Part shown: positions 43,189 to 51,907 of the stretch, piece after piece
Layout: each line of letters opens with the position of its first letter
Position numbering within the stretch: the stretch's first letter is position 1
Origin: RUG100 sp050953425
GTDB lineage: Bacteria > Bacillota > Clostridia > Peptostreptococcales > Anaerovoracaceae
Length of the DNA: 64,000 nt
Assembly: GCA_050953425.1 (NCBI GenBank)
Contig: JBMNMQ010000007.1
Coordinates: 496,001 to 560,000, forward strand
Direction: 5' to 3'
Made by a program: the position numbers and the translations under genes
The notes under the pieces: model-generated
The model's input: the letters and a program-made list of their open reading frames with translations, nothing else
What the model was told of the DNA's origin: nothing
The model's database searches: none

Positions 43189-43923
43189 ATGACTGAAGAA
43201 AAGAAATACTGCCCCAAATGCGGAGCAGAGCTGAAGGGGGACGCGAAGATCTGCCTGATCTGCGGCACGCCGATCGAGGATCCGGAGCAGACGCGGAAGG
43301 CAGCCGGCAGTGATGACGGCTCCGCCGGGGGGCACTGGAACGACAGGTGGCAGAATACGCAGCCGTACCGGGATGGATGGAATGCGTCGCCCGGCGGGCA
43401 GAACGGGAGCCGGGACGGCTCACCCGGCGGGCAAAACGGAAATTGGAACGGTTCGCCCGGCAGCCAGGGCGGCAGCTGGAATAGCGGCGGCGGGCAGGGC
43501 GGCTGGAATGCGTCGCCCGGCGGACAGAGCAGCGGCTGGAATAACGGCGGCGGGCAGGGCGGTATGTATGGCGGCGGCTGGCAGGAAGGCCTGAACCGCT
43601 GGCAGGAGCCGCCGGGCGCCGGCAAGGCCAACAACAGTCTGATTTTCGGTATCCTCGCCTGCGTCTGTGTACTCTTCTCGTTCACTGTTGTGGGCGGCAT
43701 CGCCGGTATCGTCCTCGGGATCCTCGGTATTCATCAGGCTTCCGCGGCCAAAAGAATGGGCAATGTCAGCGGCACGCGCACGGCGGGGCTGGTGACCGGC
43801 ATTATCGGTCTGACGCTCAATATTATTTGCCTGGTGGTCATTGCAATGGTGATATTAAATGTATTCGGATACTCGCTGCCGAACCTCGATTTCTTCCATC
43901 ATTCACATATGCTGCCGCTGTAG
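43189..43923 (+). CDS. Zinc-ribbon membrane protein with DUF4190-like domain
   Basis: A 244-residue protein. The N-terminal zinc ribbon is CPKCG...CLICG (residues 7-26). A 100-residue Gly/Ser/Asn/Gln/Trp-rich repeat region follows, with units such as NGSPGGQNGNW and WNNGGGQGG. Two membrane spans then make a DUF4190-like module (LIFGILACVCVLFSFTVVGG; GLVTGIIGLTLNIICLVVIA) around a short GILGIHQASAAKRMG loop. The start at 43189 follows GGAAGGAAAG. It is the first of a run of zinc-ribbon membrane proteins. Function unknown; a role in envelope stress sensing is speculation. Confidence 0.8.
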   Translation: MTEEKKYCPKCGAELKGDAKICLICGTPIEDPEQTRKAAGSDDGSAGGHWNDRWQNTQPYRDGWNASPGGQNGSRDGSPGGQNGNWNGSPGSQGGSWNSGGGQGGWNASPGGQSSGWNNGGGQGGMYGGGWQEGLNRWQEPPGAGKANNSLIFGILACVCVLFSFTVVGGIAGIVLGILGIHQASAAKRMGNVSGTRTAGLVTGIIGLTLNIICLVVIAMVILNVFGYSLPNLDFFHHSHMLPL

Positions 43924-44298
43924 GCGAATATACTGCGGCTCCGGGGCGGCGCAGGCGGTGCAGGGCGACGTGGACAGTGTGAAGCAGCTGCCGGAGGAAC
44001 GGCCAGAGGGACTGGGTCAGTGTCCCGTTGTCGACGTGTCAGTGTCCCGTTGTTGACGTGTCATGAGCTGGACAAAGCAGAGTGATCATGGTAATGTGAA
44101 ATTGAGTGAGTGCGATGTGAAAAGTACGGAAAGCAGGATTGGCAGTACCGACATTCCGGTCGGCGGCTTCCCGCTGTCACAGCAGCCGTGATGGGAGTTT
44201 CTGATTTCTTTTTTTTCACAGGAGTTCGCGTGCGGTGTTCTGTTTGCTGCTCTGCAGAAAACAGTGCGCAGTATCTTGTTGAAAGGTTGAGGTGAGTT
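43924..44298 (+). other. Intergenic region with a 22-bp direct repeat
   Basis: Two copies of a unit containing GTGTCCCGTTGT-GACGTGTCA lie at about 44020-44060. A weak hairpin (TCCC/GGGA with TCAC/GTGA, about 44170-44200) is followed by a T-rich tract and may end transcription. No gene is supported. Confidence 0.6.
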
Positions 44299-45801
44299 AT
44301 GTTTTGCATCAAATGCGGAGCGCAGATTCCGGACGACAGCAGCTTCTGTCCGCAGTGCGGCGCGCCGGTCAGCGCGGAGAACGAGGCGGTGGAGAGTGCC
44401 GCTGCGGTAGAAAAACACAATGCGGCAGAGAAGCACGCGGCGGCGGAAAATGCTGCTGCGGCAGAAGAGTACGGAGCGGCAAGGGAGCCGGACAGCGATC
44501 AAGACCGGCAGCCGGGTGTCAACGAAGCGCGCACAGCGCATTTCGATAAAGCCAAGGCATCGAACCTCGACGAGACGCAGGCGCTCGACTTGGAGGAGCT
44601 GGTGAACGAAGAGATCACGGGGCCTTCGGGCACCGGACGCAAGGCAAACGGCGATGAGACCGAAACCATTTCGACAGCAGAAATCCGCAGACAGATCAAC
44701 GATGCGCAGGAAAGCGGCGCAGCCGCCGGCGAAGCGTACGCGGCGCACAGAGGTGCTGCCGGAAGCGGAAACACTGCCGGGTACGGTGCGCAGAACAATT
44801 ATGGGTACCGGACATCGAATGGTTATGGCACCGGCGGAAGAAATAGCTCCGATAGCATTTATCAGAACGGCGGCTGGCAAACCGGCCCCGGGTATGATCC
44901 GTACGGCGGCGCAGGCGGGTATGGCGGCGGGGACGGCTGCGGCGGCACGCCGCCCTATGGCTATAACGGCGGTGCGGCGGCAGCGCGTCCGCCCTTCTGG
45001 CGCAGCACGGCGGGCCGGGTGGTTCTGGCTTTGATCATCGCGGCCGTGGCTGCCGCGGCAGGCTTTTTTGTCTGGTCGTATTTTTACTCTAACGAGGTCG
45101 ATATGTTTGACGGCATTGATATCACTTACGACGGTGCCGACGGCAACGGAACGATTCAGATTTCCGCCTATAAATACGACGGACACAATCGCAGGATCAG
45201 GGACTTCACCAACGACACCGACAACTTTTACTTCACGGCAGACAAGGAAAACGGCTTGTCCAACGATGAAAAGGTGACGGTGACGCTGCACTACAAAAAG
45301 ACACAGGCGAAGAAGTACGGTCTGACGATAACCCCGACCAGCAAGACGTACAGAGTTTCGGGGCTCTCCAAAGCGTCTTCGTCGAGTCAGAACGCCGGCA
45401 GCAATGCTTCCGGCAGCAGCGGCAATACCGGAAACAGAAGCGAAGCCGGTCATACCGCGAGCCACAGCGGTGAATCGTATTCCGACTACTATCTCTATGA
45501 GACCGGGTATTCCTATCGCGACTGCCCTTACGACGAATACCTGTGGCCGACGTCCGCAGAATATATCAACGATGAGGATCTGGAAGGCTTCAGCAGCGAG
45601 GACGCGCAGGCGATTGTCAATGAGATCTTCGCCAATAACGGCTATATTTTCCAGAAGAAATACTGGTATGATTATTTCTACGTTGATCGCAGCGAAATGT
45701 ATGGCACCGATCCCTTTATCAGCAGTCAGGACAAGGTACGGGAAAACCTCACCGAGATCGAGGAAACGAACCTTGAGACGCTGCTGGATTATCTGAACTA
45801 G
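44299..45801 (+). CDS. Zinc-ribbon membrane protein with external YARHG domain
   Basis: A 500-residue protein. The N-terminal zinc ribbon is CIKCGAQIPDDSSFCPQCG (residues 3-21). An Ala/Glu-rich then Gly/Tyr-rich linker follows, one membrane span at about 240-263, a folded external domain (270-360), a Ser/Asn/Gly linker and a C-terminal YARHG domain (about 412-497: WPTSAEYINDEDLEGFS, NEIFANNGYIFQ). YARHG domains are extracellular and of unknown ligand. Topology suggests a cytoplasmic zinc finger coupled to a surface domain. GAGGTGAG precedes the ATG. Function unknown. Confidence 0.82.
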   Translation: MFCIKCGAQIPDDSSFCPQCGAPVSAENEAVESAAAVEKHNAAEKHAAAENAAAAEEYGAAREPDSDQDRQPGVNEARTAHFDKAKASNLDETQALDLEELVNEEITGPSGTGRKANGDETETISTAEIRRQINDAQESGAAAGEAYAAHRGAAGSGNTAGYGAQNNYGYRTSNGYGTGGRNSSDSIYQNGGWQTGPGYDPYGGAGGYGGGDGCGGTPPYGYNGGAAAARPPFWRSTAGRVVLALIIAAVAAAAGFFVWSYFYSNEVDMFDGIDITYDGADGNGTIQISAYKYDGHNRRIRDFTNDTDNFYFTADKENGLSNDEKVTVTLHYKKTQAKKYGLTITPTSKTYRVSGLSKASSSSQNAGSNASGSSGNTGNRSEAGHTASHSGESYSDYYLYETGYSYRDCPYDEYLWPTSAEYINDEDLEGFSSEDAQAIVNEIFANNGYIFQKKYWYDYFYVDRSEMYGTDPFISSQDKVRENLTEIEETNLETLLDYLN

Positions 45802-45926
45802 GGAACGGCGCAGATGAACCGGAGAACAGGACTAACGATATAATCAATGAGAGAACGGCACAGGCGGCGTGGTTCGGAGAGAAAGGATCGGTCGTTCGGG
45901 TGTACGGAAAACAAAGAGGGGCATTT

Positions 45927-46988
45927 ATGTATTGCAGGAAATGCGGGAAAGAAAATCAGCCGGATGCCGTATTCTGCCGCTACTGCGGCACCAGACTGGA
46001 GCCGGATACTGAAGAAAACGACTCGGTAAACGGTGAACTGAAGGCATCCGAAGAGCAAAGCGCACAGGAAGGGCAGAACTCGAAAGAAGAGCAAAACTCA
46101 AAAGAAGAACAAGGTACACAGGAAGGACAGCGCCGGAAAGAAAATTCAGACGCCAGCGATGAGGACAAGAAGGCGTCTCTTTGTCCCGTCTGCGGGGCGC
46201 AGAATCCGCCCGGAGCAGCATTCTGCAACACCTGCGGTGCGCCGCTTAAAGGCGGGGCGGCTGCCGGAAACAGAAGGAATCGGCGCGGCAGGAGTGCCGC
46301 ATCCGGCTTTGATCCGGCCGCCGTCGGCAGAAGAATTCATCTGGCGTTTCTTCATCCTCTTCGGGCGATCGAACAGACCGGCGACGATCGGCTTTCGGTG
46401 CTGACGGGCGGCATTGTGCTGGCGGCCCAGATGCTTCTCACCGCCCTGATCGCGCTGGCGGCTTATGCGATCAGCTATCACCATCTGATGGGTACCCTGT
46501 CCGACAGCGCCGACTCTCTGATACCTGGAATGGGCTCGATGCTGGGCGGTGTGATGCCCGACGGTCTGCCCGGCGGCGGAAAGCTGTTCGGTACATCGCT
46601 GGCAATCGCCTGTCTGGCTATTGCTGTTACGGTGCTGCTGGTGTACGCGCTGGGAAAATGGAGTGGAAGCAGCATATCGATGCGGTGCTGGATCGGCGCG
46701 ATGACACCGGCGGCGGTTTACGGCACTCTCGGCACGATCCTTTCGCTGCTGCTCTGCTGCACGAAAATCGGCATCGGTCTGACTGCCTTTGTGATCTCCA
46801 TCATGCTGACCATGCTGCTGCTGTGGAAGACTTATGAACGGCATATTGGACTGGAGCCGGGGAAGGCGCTGCGCTCCTTTGCGATCGGCTGGTCGCTGAG
46901 TCTGATCGCGTGCTTTGTCATTTTCTATCTTCTCGCTGCGGCTTTCGCCGGAGATGCTTTCGGTGCGGGGTCGCTGATCGTCCTGTAG
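45927..46988 (+). CDS. Double zinc-ribbon multi-span membrane protein
   Basis: A 353-residue protein. The first zinc ribbon is CRKCG...CRYCG (residues 3-21). A Glu/Gln/Lys/Ser-rich spacer with EEQNSKEEQ repeats follows, then a second zinc ribbon CPVCG...CNTCG (about 85-103) and five hydrophobic segments resembling a Yip1/DUF1282-type membrane domain. The start at 45927 follows GAGGGG; a longer GTG frame begins at 45900. It lies 125 bases after the YARHG protein on the same strand, so an operon is likely. Function unknown. Confidence 0.78.
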   Translation: MYCRKCGKENQPDAVFCRYCGTRLEPDTEENDSVNGELKASEEQSAQEGQNSKEEQNSKEEQGTQEGQRRKENSDASDEDKKASLCPVCGAQNPPGAAFCNTCGAPLKGGAAAGNRRNRRGRSAASGFDPAAVGRRIHLAFLHPLRAIEQTGDDRLSVLTGGIVLAAQMLLTALIALAAYAISYHHLMGTLSDSADSLIPGMGSMLGGVMPDGLPGGGKLFGTSLAIACLAIAVTVLLVYALGKWSGSSISMRCWIGAMTPAAVYGTLGTILSLLLCCTKIGIGLTAFVISIMLTMLLLWKTYERHIGLEPGKALRSFAIGWSLSLIACFVIFYLLAAAFAGDAFGAGSLIVL

Positions 46989-47178
46989 GAAAGCCGGCGG
47001 CCGGAACAACAGTGAAACAAAGCTGCTCGATTCACGGGCATCGTTCTGTTTTTCGGCGGTGAATACCACCGGTGCCGGGTTTCAAGCACCGTAAGACGGA
47101 AGAAAACACCGTGAGTCAAAGCGGAAGAAAGAGACTTGAATCCTGCTTGTTACGGTGTTCTATGCAGCAATTATTATG

Positions 47179-47204
47179 AAGATCGGCCGCGAACCGATCT
47201 TTTG
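47179..47204 (+). terminator. Terminator after the zinc-ribbon genes
   Basis: AAGATCGG (47179-47186), a seven-base loop and CCGATCTT (47194-47201) followed by TTTGTCTT. It lies about 190 bases after the last zinc-ribbon membrane protein stop. Confidence 0.8.
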
Positions 47205-47400
47205 TCTTACAAAGGCATGAGCGGATGGAGCCTGTCACGGATAAACCCTGAAAATTCGTGCGCCACAGAAAACAGCTGAAGCGGAAAGCGATCAGCAGCG
47301 ATAAAAACGTAAACGCAAAAGACGCAAAAAACGGCAAAAACGACAAGCGCAAAGACGAGGATAAAGAGAAAGAAAAAAGCCGAAAATTCCCACTACTTTA

Positions 47401-47429
47401 TGGACAAACAGGTGTGGCTGTGATAAATT
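47401..47429 (+). promoter_or_regulatory. Promoter upstream of the sigma-like gene leader
   Basis: -35 TGGACA (47401-47406), 17 bases, extended -10 TGATAAATT (TAAATT at 47424-47429). It faces a structured leader of about 160 bases. Confidence 0.6.
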
Positions 47430-47435
47430 AAAACT

Positions 47436-47540
47436 GAGAAGTGTAATGTGAATAATAAGTGCAATGGGTGTGTAAAGGTCGAAGTATCGACTATCGTCAC
47501 GAAATAAGTCTGAGGACTATCCCGCATTGTCTGATTTTTC
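47436..47540 (+). ncRNA. Candidate structured leader RNA
   Basis: A closing helix is formed by CAATG (47462-47466) with CATTG (47525-47529), plus an adjoining GG/CC. It encloses two small hairpins: GTCGA-AGTA-TCGAC (47478-47491) and AGTC-TGAG-GACT (47507-47518). Five T follow at 47534-47538. This has the layout of a three-way-junction riboswitch or small RNA with a terminator-like end. It matches no class I recognise. The rest of 46989-47600 holds the terminator, the promoter and no clear gene. Confidence 0.4.
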
Positions 47541-47600
47541 GTTACACTGGGATTCACCGGCTGATATCCCGGGTTTTTGTATTTATATCCACGCGCCGGG

Positions 47601-47891
47601 ATGCGGTGCGAAGAGAAAGAAAGGTATTATCTATATGAATGTTTATCATGTGGAGCGGGAATACCCGACAACATTTTTCTATTATCCGCAAGGCTGTGCT
47701 TTCGGTGCAGTCTGCCGATACGTAAGGTGATGCGACGCAGGTTATTCAGAGCGGCACTGTGGTGGAAGAAACCTCCGCGACGGAAGTACCCCGATGAAAA
47801 TACGGAACAGATGAAAAGCTTGCCTGCAGCTGCCGCGCCAGCGTTACTGCGGGTTTCCGACGCAATCGGAAGGCGGGAGGATGTGCCATGA
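47601..47891 (+). CDS. Small putative zinc-ribbon protein
   Basis: Open frame with a cysteine pattern ECLSCGAGIPDNIFLLSA then RLCFRC, that is CX2C-X15-CX2C, like the zinc ribbons of the neighbouring genes (compare CGAQIPDD). A basic stretch follows (KVMRRRLFRAALWWKKPPRR). The ATG at 47601 has no good ribosome-binding site. A better-placed ATG at 47635, after GAAAGAAAGG, is one base out of frame; one extra A there would give MKCLSCGAGIPDN, so a frameshift is possible. The stop overlaps the next gene as ATGA. 96 residues as read. Confidence 0.4.
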   Translation: MRCEEKERYYLYECLSCGAGIPDNIFLLSARLCFRCSLPIRKVMRRRLFRAALWWKKPPRRKYPDENTEQMKSLPAAAAPALLRVSDAIGRREDVP

Positions 47892-48310
47892 ACTATTCAC
47901 AGCTCAATCAGCGGATTCGACTGGTCCAGGCCGGTGATCGTGAAGCTTTCGCTTCTCTGGTTCGCGAAGGCTGCGGCAGTCTGTATCTTTACGCTATTGT
48001 GATCAGAGAGCATAAAAAGGAAGCGCTGCAGCTGGTGAGCGCGACCTATATCCGTGCCTGGAATGGCATTGCTTCGCTGCGGGTACCAGATGAGTTTGAC
48101 CTCTGGCTGAAGGGCATTCTCTGGCATGAGGCGGCTGTCAGCACGACGGAAACGACGGAGGACCTCCGGCGCCGCGTGCAGGCGAAACTGGACATCCTCA
48201 TGCATCAGGCATTTCTGCAGACGGAGAACTACTGGTATCTGCCGGTTGCCGATCGCCGCAGACTGGTGGAGGATGTGATGGCCAGGGTGAAGGCGGCTCC
48301 GGCACGGTGA
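47888..48310 (+). CDS. ECF sigma-factor region 2-like protein lacking region 4
   Basis: The first 85 residues match sigma-70 region 2 as found in ECF factors: LVQAGDREAFASLVREGCGS, LYLYAIVIREHKKEALQLVS and TYIRAWNGIASLRVPDEFDL, then WLKGILWHEA. The remaining 55 residues have no recognisable region 4 helix-turn-helix, and the product is only 140 residues against 160-200 for ECF factors. It may be a degenerate sigma factor, a partner protein or an RNA-polymerase-binding regulator. GGGAGGATG lies before the ATG. It is flanked by a small zinc-ribbon frame and a large surface protein. Confidence 0.65.
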   Translation: MNYSQLNQRIRLVQAGDREAFASLVREGCGSLYLYAIVIREHKKEALQLVSATYIRAWNGIASLRVPDEFDLWLKGILWHEAAVSTTETTEDLRRRVQAKLDILMHQAFLQTENYWYLPVADRRRLVEDVMARVKAAPAR

Positions 48311-48416
48311 TTCTCCTGCTGCCCGACGGCCGTATCGAACTGTCCAACGAAGCATTTGCACTCCTTGTATATTGAACTCATAGGGAAGTTCGAGGAATAA
48401 GGATAAGGAGGAAGGG

Positions 48417-51110
48417 ATGATGATCAGAAAGAAGGAAAACAGAAATGAAAGCAGGATCGGCGGCCGCCGAAACAGGGTCACCGCCGTCATGCTCTCCGCC
48501 ATGCTTGTCGCCGGTACCTGGCTGCCGGTTTCGGCACTGGCGGGAAGCGGCGACTTTGACGGGAGCGGCTCCGGCATCGGGCACACTGCCGCCCCTGCCG
48601 GGAGCAGGGCGGCGGTTCGAGACGGTGCCGCTTCCGCCGGCAGCGGGTCAGCATCCCATGCACAGGTGCTGCAGACTCCCGACGACGAACTGAGCGCGGC
48701 GATGGAAAACGCTGACGCTGCGGCAGCCGCACTGGAAGAGGCACGGCAGCAGCAGACAGCAGCGCAGGAGGAGGTCGAGTCGGCCCGTGCCTCGCTGCAG
48801 CAGGCGAAGGAGGAGTACGAGAAGGCTGCGCAGGAACTGCGCGAAGCCGAAACCGCGCAGAGCGGAACGGCACAGGAACTGCAGGCGGCTCAAGAAGAAA
48901 AGGAACAGGCATCGCAGCAGCTGCAGAAAGACAAGAATCGGGCAGAGAATGCGAAGACTGCGGCGCAGCAGGCGGCGGCAAAGGTGGAAAAGGCGAAGAA
49001 AACCGTCGCCGCCAAACGGGAGGCCTGGCAGGAAAGCAGGAAAGCGCTGCAGAGTGCAAAGGACGATTGGGAGCAAGCGAAAGCAGCGCTGCAGACGGCC
49101 GAGCAGAAGGCATCTGCAGCGAATGAAAAACTGCAGGAGGCAGAGGACAAGACAACAGAAGCCGAACAGGATAAACAGAATAAAAAAACCGCCTTGGACA
49201 AGGCCGACCAGGAGAGCAGCGATGCCGCGTCCCAATATGAAGAAGCAGACCAGTCGTATCAGACGGCCGTCCAGAAAGTCAGCGGGCTGCAGAGCAGCTA
49301 TAACTCGGCCAAAAAGAAATATGACCGCGGCAGCATCGGCTTCTTTGAATCGGTCGGCGCCTCGGCGGCTAAAAAGGTTCTCAGCAGCTGCAAATACAAA
49401 TCCTATATCAAAACCCGCGACAAGGGCAGCAGTGAAAAGGAATATTCCGTTGACGCCACTTCGCTGTCGAACATGAAGGCGACGCTGCAATGGCTGAAAT
49501 ATTACAACAAGCTGCGCAGCAGACTCGGTCTGAAGAGCGTCAAGGTGACGGATCGGATGATGGCCCGCGCCCAGGCCAACGCTGACTATTCCGATGTCAA
49601 TATCAGGCATTCCGAACAGTTCAACGTCGGCGAGAACCTGGCCTGGAACGGGGGCAGCAACCCCTACGAGCAGTGGTACGATGAGGAGAAGGCTGAATTT
49701 GAAAAACTGGTGGCAAAAAAGTATCCGAGTCTGGTGGGCACAGATCCCTGGAAAGCTTACCAGAAACACAAGGATCTGTGGACCAGCGATACGGGTCATT
49801 ATCTCAATGATATCAACCCGTCTTACACCGTGACCGGATTCGCGGTCTGTACGCGCCGCAGCAATAACGACTGGGTGACGTACAGTCAGGTCTTCCTCTA
49901 CGCCGCCGACAGCGGTGACAAGACGTATACCGTCTCTGCTTATGGAAAGAGGCTGAACCAATACACCGGCGGTCTGGAAAGCACCATCAAGCAGTACAAG
50001 GCGGCGGTCAAGACGCGCGATGCGGCCGCAGCGGCCAGGCAGAATGCCGCACAGGAGAAAGCCGACAAGACCGCGGCGCTGACGCAGGCAAAGCAGGACT
50101 ATCAGGAGGCCCTGAGCAGATACGAAAGCTGCCAGACGGCGCAGGAAGAAGCAGAAGCGGCGCAGCAGGAAGCGCAGGAGCAGCTCACTGCGGCGCAGGA
50201 GACGGTTGACGCAGCGCAGGATGCCTGTGACCTTGCGGAAGGCAGCGAAGCAGCCTGCCGAGAGGAATCGGAACAGGCAGAAACGGAGCTGACACAGGCA
50301 CAGGACGCGCAGAAGAAAGCAAATGAAGAACAGAGTGCTGCCGAGAAATCGCTGCAGCAGGCGCAGGAGGACTACGAACGCGCCCGGACCGCCTATGCGG
50401 GGGCCGCAGCGAAGGACACGCAGGCCAGAGCACTGACGGAGCAAAAACGCGAGGCTGCCGAGACGGCCGCAGCACAGCAGAAAGAGGCGGAAACACAGGC
50501 GGCGGAAGCCGAAGAAACACTACGGCAGGCCGAAGAAACAGTGCAAAAAGCGGAGGAAAAGAACGAACAGGCGCAGACCCTGCTCTATGCACTGCGCATT
50601 GATATCGCCGCTGCTTCCGTCGGCGGTATGAAATCCTCTGCCGTTTACCGCGGCAAGGCAATCAAGCCCGCTCCGCGAGTTATAATGAACGGCACGGAGC
50701 TGCAGGACGGCGTCGATTACCGCGTCAGTTATCAGCGCAACCGCAGCATCGGCACCGCCAGGATCACGATCACCGGCATCGGTCGTTTTAAGGGGAGCGT
50801 GACGCGGACCTTCCGCATCGTGCCGCGGGGTACGACCGTGAAGAAGGTGAAGACCGGAAAGAAGAAGCTGACGGTGACCTGGAAGAAGCGCCGGCAGCGG
50901 ATCAGCGGTTATCAGATCCAATACAGCCGCAGCAGGAATTTCCGCAGAGCGCGGATGAAAAATGCGCGCGGCAGCAGGAAGACCCGTGTCGTGCTGAAGA
51001 AGTTAAAGTTAGGGAAGACGTATTATGTGCGCATCCGCATCTATAAGAAGGTCAACGGCGATGTCTATCGCAGTGCCTGGTCGAAAGCGGTGAAAAAGAA
51101 AGTGAAATGA
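48417..51110 (+). CDS. Large secreted coiled-coil protein with CAP domain
   Basis: An 897-residue exported protein. The signal peptide is within residues 1-45 (VTAVMLSAMLVAGTWLPVSALA). A first Ala/Gln/Glu/Lys coiled coil covers about 90-300. A CAP/SCP (PR-1-like) domain at about 355-492 has RHSEQFNVGENLAWNGG and GHYLNDINPSYTVTGFAV. A second coiled coil covers about 515-735. The C-terminus holds an Ig-like module (YRGKAIKPAPRVIMNGTEL, DYRVSYQRN) and a fibronectin-like module ending YYVRIRIYKKVNGDVYRSAW. No LPXTG anchor is present. AAGGAGGAAGGG precedes the ATG. Probably surface-associated. Confidence 0.85.
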   Translation: MMIRKKENRNESRIGGRRNRVTAVMLSAMLVAGTWLPVSALAGSGDFDGSGSGIGHTAAPAGSRAAVRDGAASAGSGSASHAQVLQTPDDELSAAMENADAAAAALEEARQQQTAAQEEVESARASLQQAKEEYEKAAQELREAETAQSGTAQELQAAQEEKEQASQQLQKDKNRAENAKTAAQQAAAKVEKAKKTVAAKREAWQESRKALQSAKDDWEQAKAALQTAEQKASAANEKLQEAEDKTTEAEQDKQNKKTALDKADQESSDAASQYEEADQSYQTAVQKVSGLQSSYNSAKKKYDRGSIGFFESVGASAAKKVLSSCKYKSYIKTRDKGSSEKEYSVDATSLSNMKATLQWLKYYNKLRSRLGLKSVKVTDRMMARAQANADYSDVNIRHSEQFNVGENLAWNGGSNPYEQWYDEEKAEFEKLVAKKYPSLVGTDPWKAYQKHKDLWTSDTGHYLNDINPSYTVTGFAVCTRRSNNDWVTYSQVFLYAADSGDKTYTVSAYGKRLNQYTGGLESTIKQYKAAVKTRDAAAAARQNAAQEKADKTAALTQAKQDYQEALSRYESCQTAQEEAEAAQQEAQEQLTAAQETVDAAQDACDLAEGSEAACREESEQAETELTQAQDAQKKANEEQSAAEKSLQQAQEDYERARTAYAGAAAKDTQARALTEQKREAAETAAAQQKEAETQAAEAEETLRQAEETVQKAEEKNEQAQTLLYALRIDIAAASVGGMKSSAVYRGKAIKPAPRVIMNGTELQDGVDYRVSYQRNRSIGTARITITGIGRFKGSVTRTFRIVPRGTTVKKVKTGKKKLTVTWKKRRQRISGYQIQYSRSRNFRRARMKNARGSRKTRVVLKKLKLGKTYYVRIRIYKKVNGDVYRSAWSKAVKKKVK

Positions 51111-51161
51111 TGCCGCGCACTCAGTCCCGGACAGAAACACGGATCCAATCTCTTTTCAATA

Positions 51162-51194
51162 AAATACCGTCGGCTGCAAGCCGGCGGTATTTCG
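51162..51194. terminator. Bidirectional terminator between convergent genes
   Basis: AAATACCGTCGGCT (51162-51175), a GCA loop and AGCCGGCGGTATTT (51179-51192) give a fourteen-pair stem with one wobble, with A-rich and T-rich flanks. It serves the surface protein gene and may serve rubrerythrin from the other side. TTTTGGTTC-like words repeat at 51200-51260. Confidence 0.8.
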
Positions 51195-51284
51195 TAATGG
51201 TTTTGGTTCTTTAAGTTTTGGTTCCTTCAGTTCTTAAGTTTTGGTTCCGGGAAATTTTGGCTCTGCCGCTTTCGCAGCGGTGCA

Positions 51285-51827
51285 TTAACCGAAGTATCTC
51301 TTCAGCAGACCGGCGAAGGCCTTGCCGTGGCGGGCTTCGTCTCTGGCCATTTCGTGAACGGTGTCATGAATGGCATCGAGCCCCTGCTCCTTGGCTTTCT
51401 TGGCCAGAGCGGTCTTGCCGGCGGTGGCGCCGTTTTCGGCGTCGACTCGCATCTGCAGGTTCTGCTTTGTCGAGTCGGTGATGACTTCGCCCAGCAGCTC
51501 CGCGAACTTGGCCGCGTGTTCCGCTTCCTCGTGGGCGGCTTTCTCATAATAGAGGCCGATCTCCGGATAGCCTTCACGGTGGGCAACGCGCGCCATGGCC
51601 AGGTACATCCCGACTTCGGAGCACTCACCGGTGAAGTTCTCGCGCAGACCCTGGAGGATTTCCTCGTCTACGCCCCTGGCGACACCGACGGTGTGCTCGG
51701 CAGCCCACTCCATTTCGCCTTCTTCAACTTTCTGGAATTTCTCAGCAGGCGCGCCGCACTGAGGACATTTTGCCGGCGGCTTGTCGCCTTCATAGGTATA
51801 CCCGCATACTGTACAAGTCCATTTCAT
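51285..51827 (-). CDS. Reverse rubrerythrin
   Basis: Non-haem iron peroxidase of anaerobes. A rubredoxin domain stands at the N-terminus (CTVCGYTYEG...CPQCG, Cys5, 8, 21 and 24). A four-helix diiron domain follows with ENFTGECSEVGMYLAMA, EKAAHEEAEHAAKFAELLG and HEMARDEARHGKAFAGLL as ligand helices. Domain order is the reverse of classical rubrerythrin, as in clostridial oxygen-stress proteins. The start at 51827 follows AAGGAGGTAACTACC. 180 residues. It is divergent from nfuA and probably induced by oxidative stress through the repeats at 51908-51932. Confidence 0.93.
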   Translation of the reverse strand: MKWTCTVCGYTYEGDKPPAKCPQCGAPAEKFQKVEEGEMEWAAEHTVGVARGVDEEILQGLRENFTGECSEVGMYLAMARVAHREGYPEIGLYYEKAAHEEAEHAAKFAELLGEVITDSTKQNLQMRVDAENGATAGKTALAKKAKEQGLDAIHDTVHEMARDEARHGKAFAGLLKRYFG

Positions 51828-51907
51828 GGTAGTTACCTCCTTGTTATGCCCGACCGGCAGATTGGCGCCGGCCTGCACTGTTTTTCAACTATGTCGAATG
51901 AATTTCT

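Noticed and set aside
47495..47520. Hammerhead ribozyme core (GAAA and CTGAGGA)
   Set aside because: The core words are in the wrong order and too close for the required helices; AGTC-TGAG-GACT is a simple hairpin.
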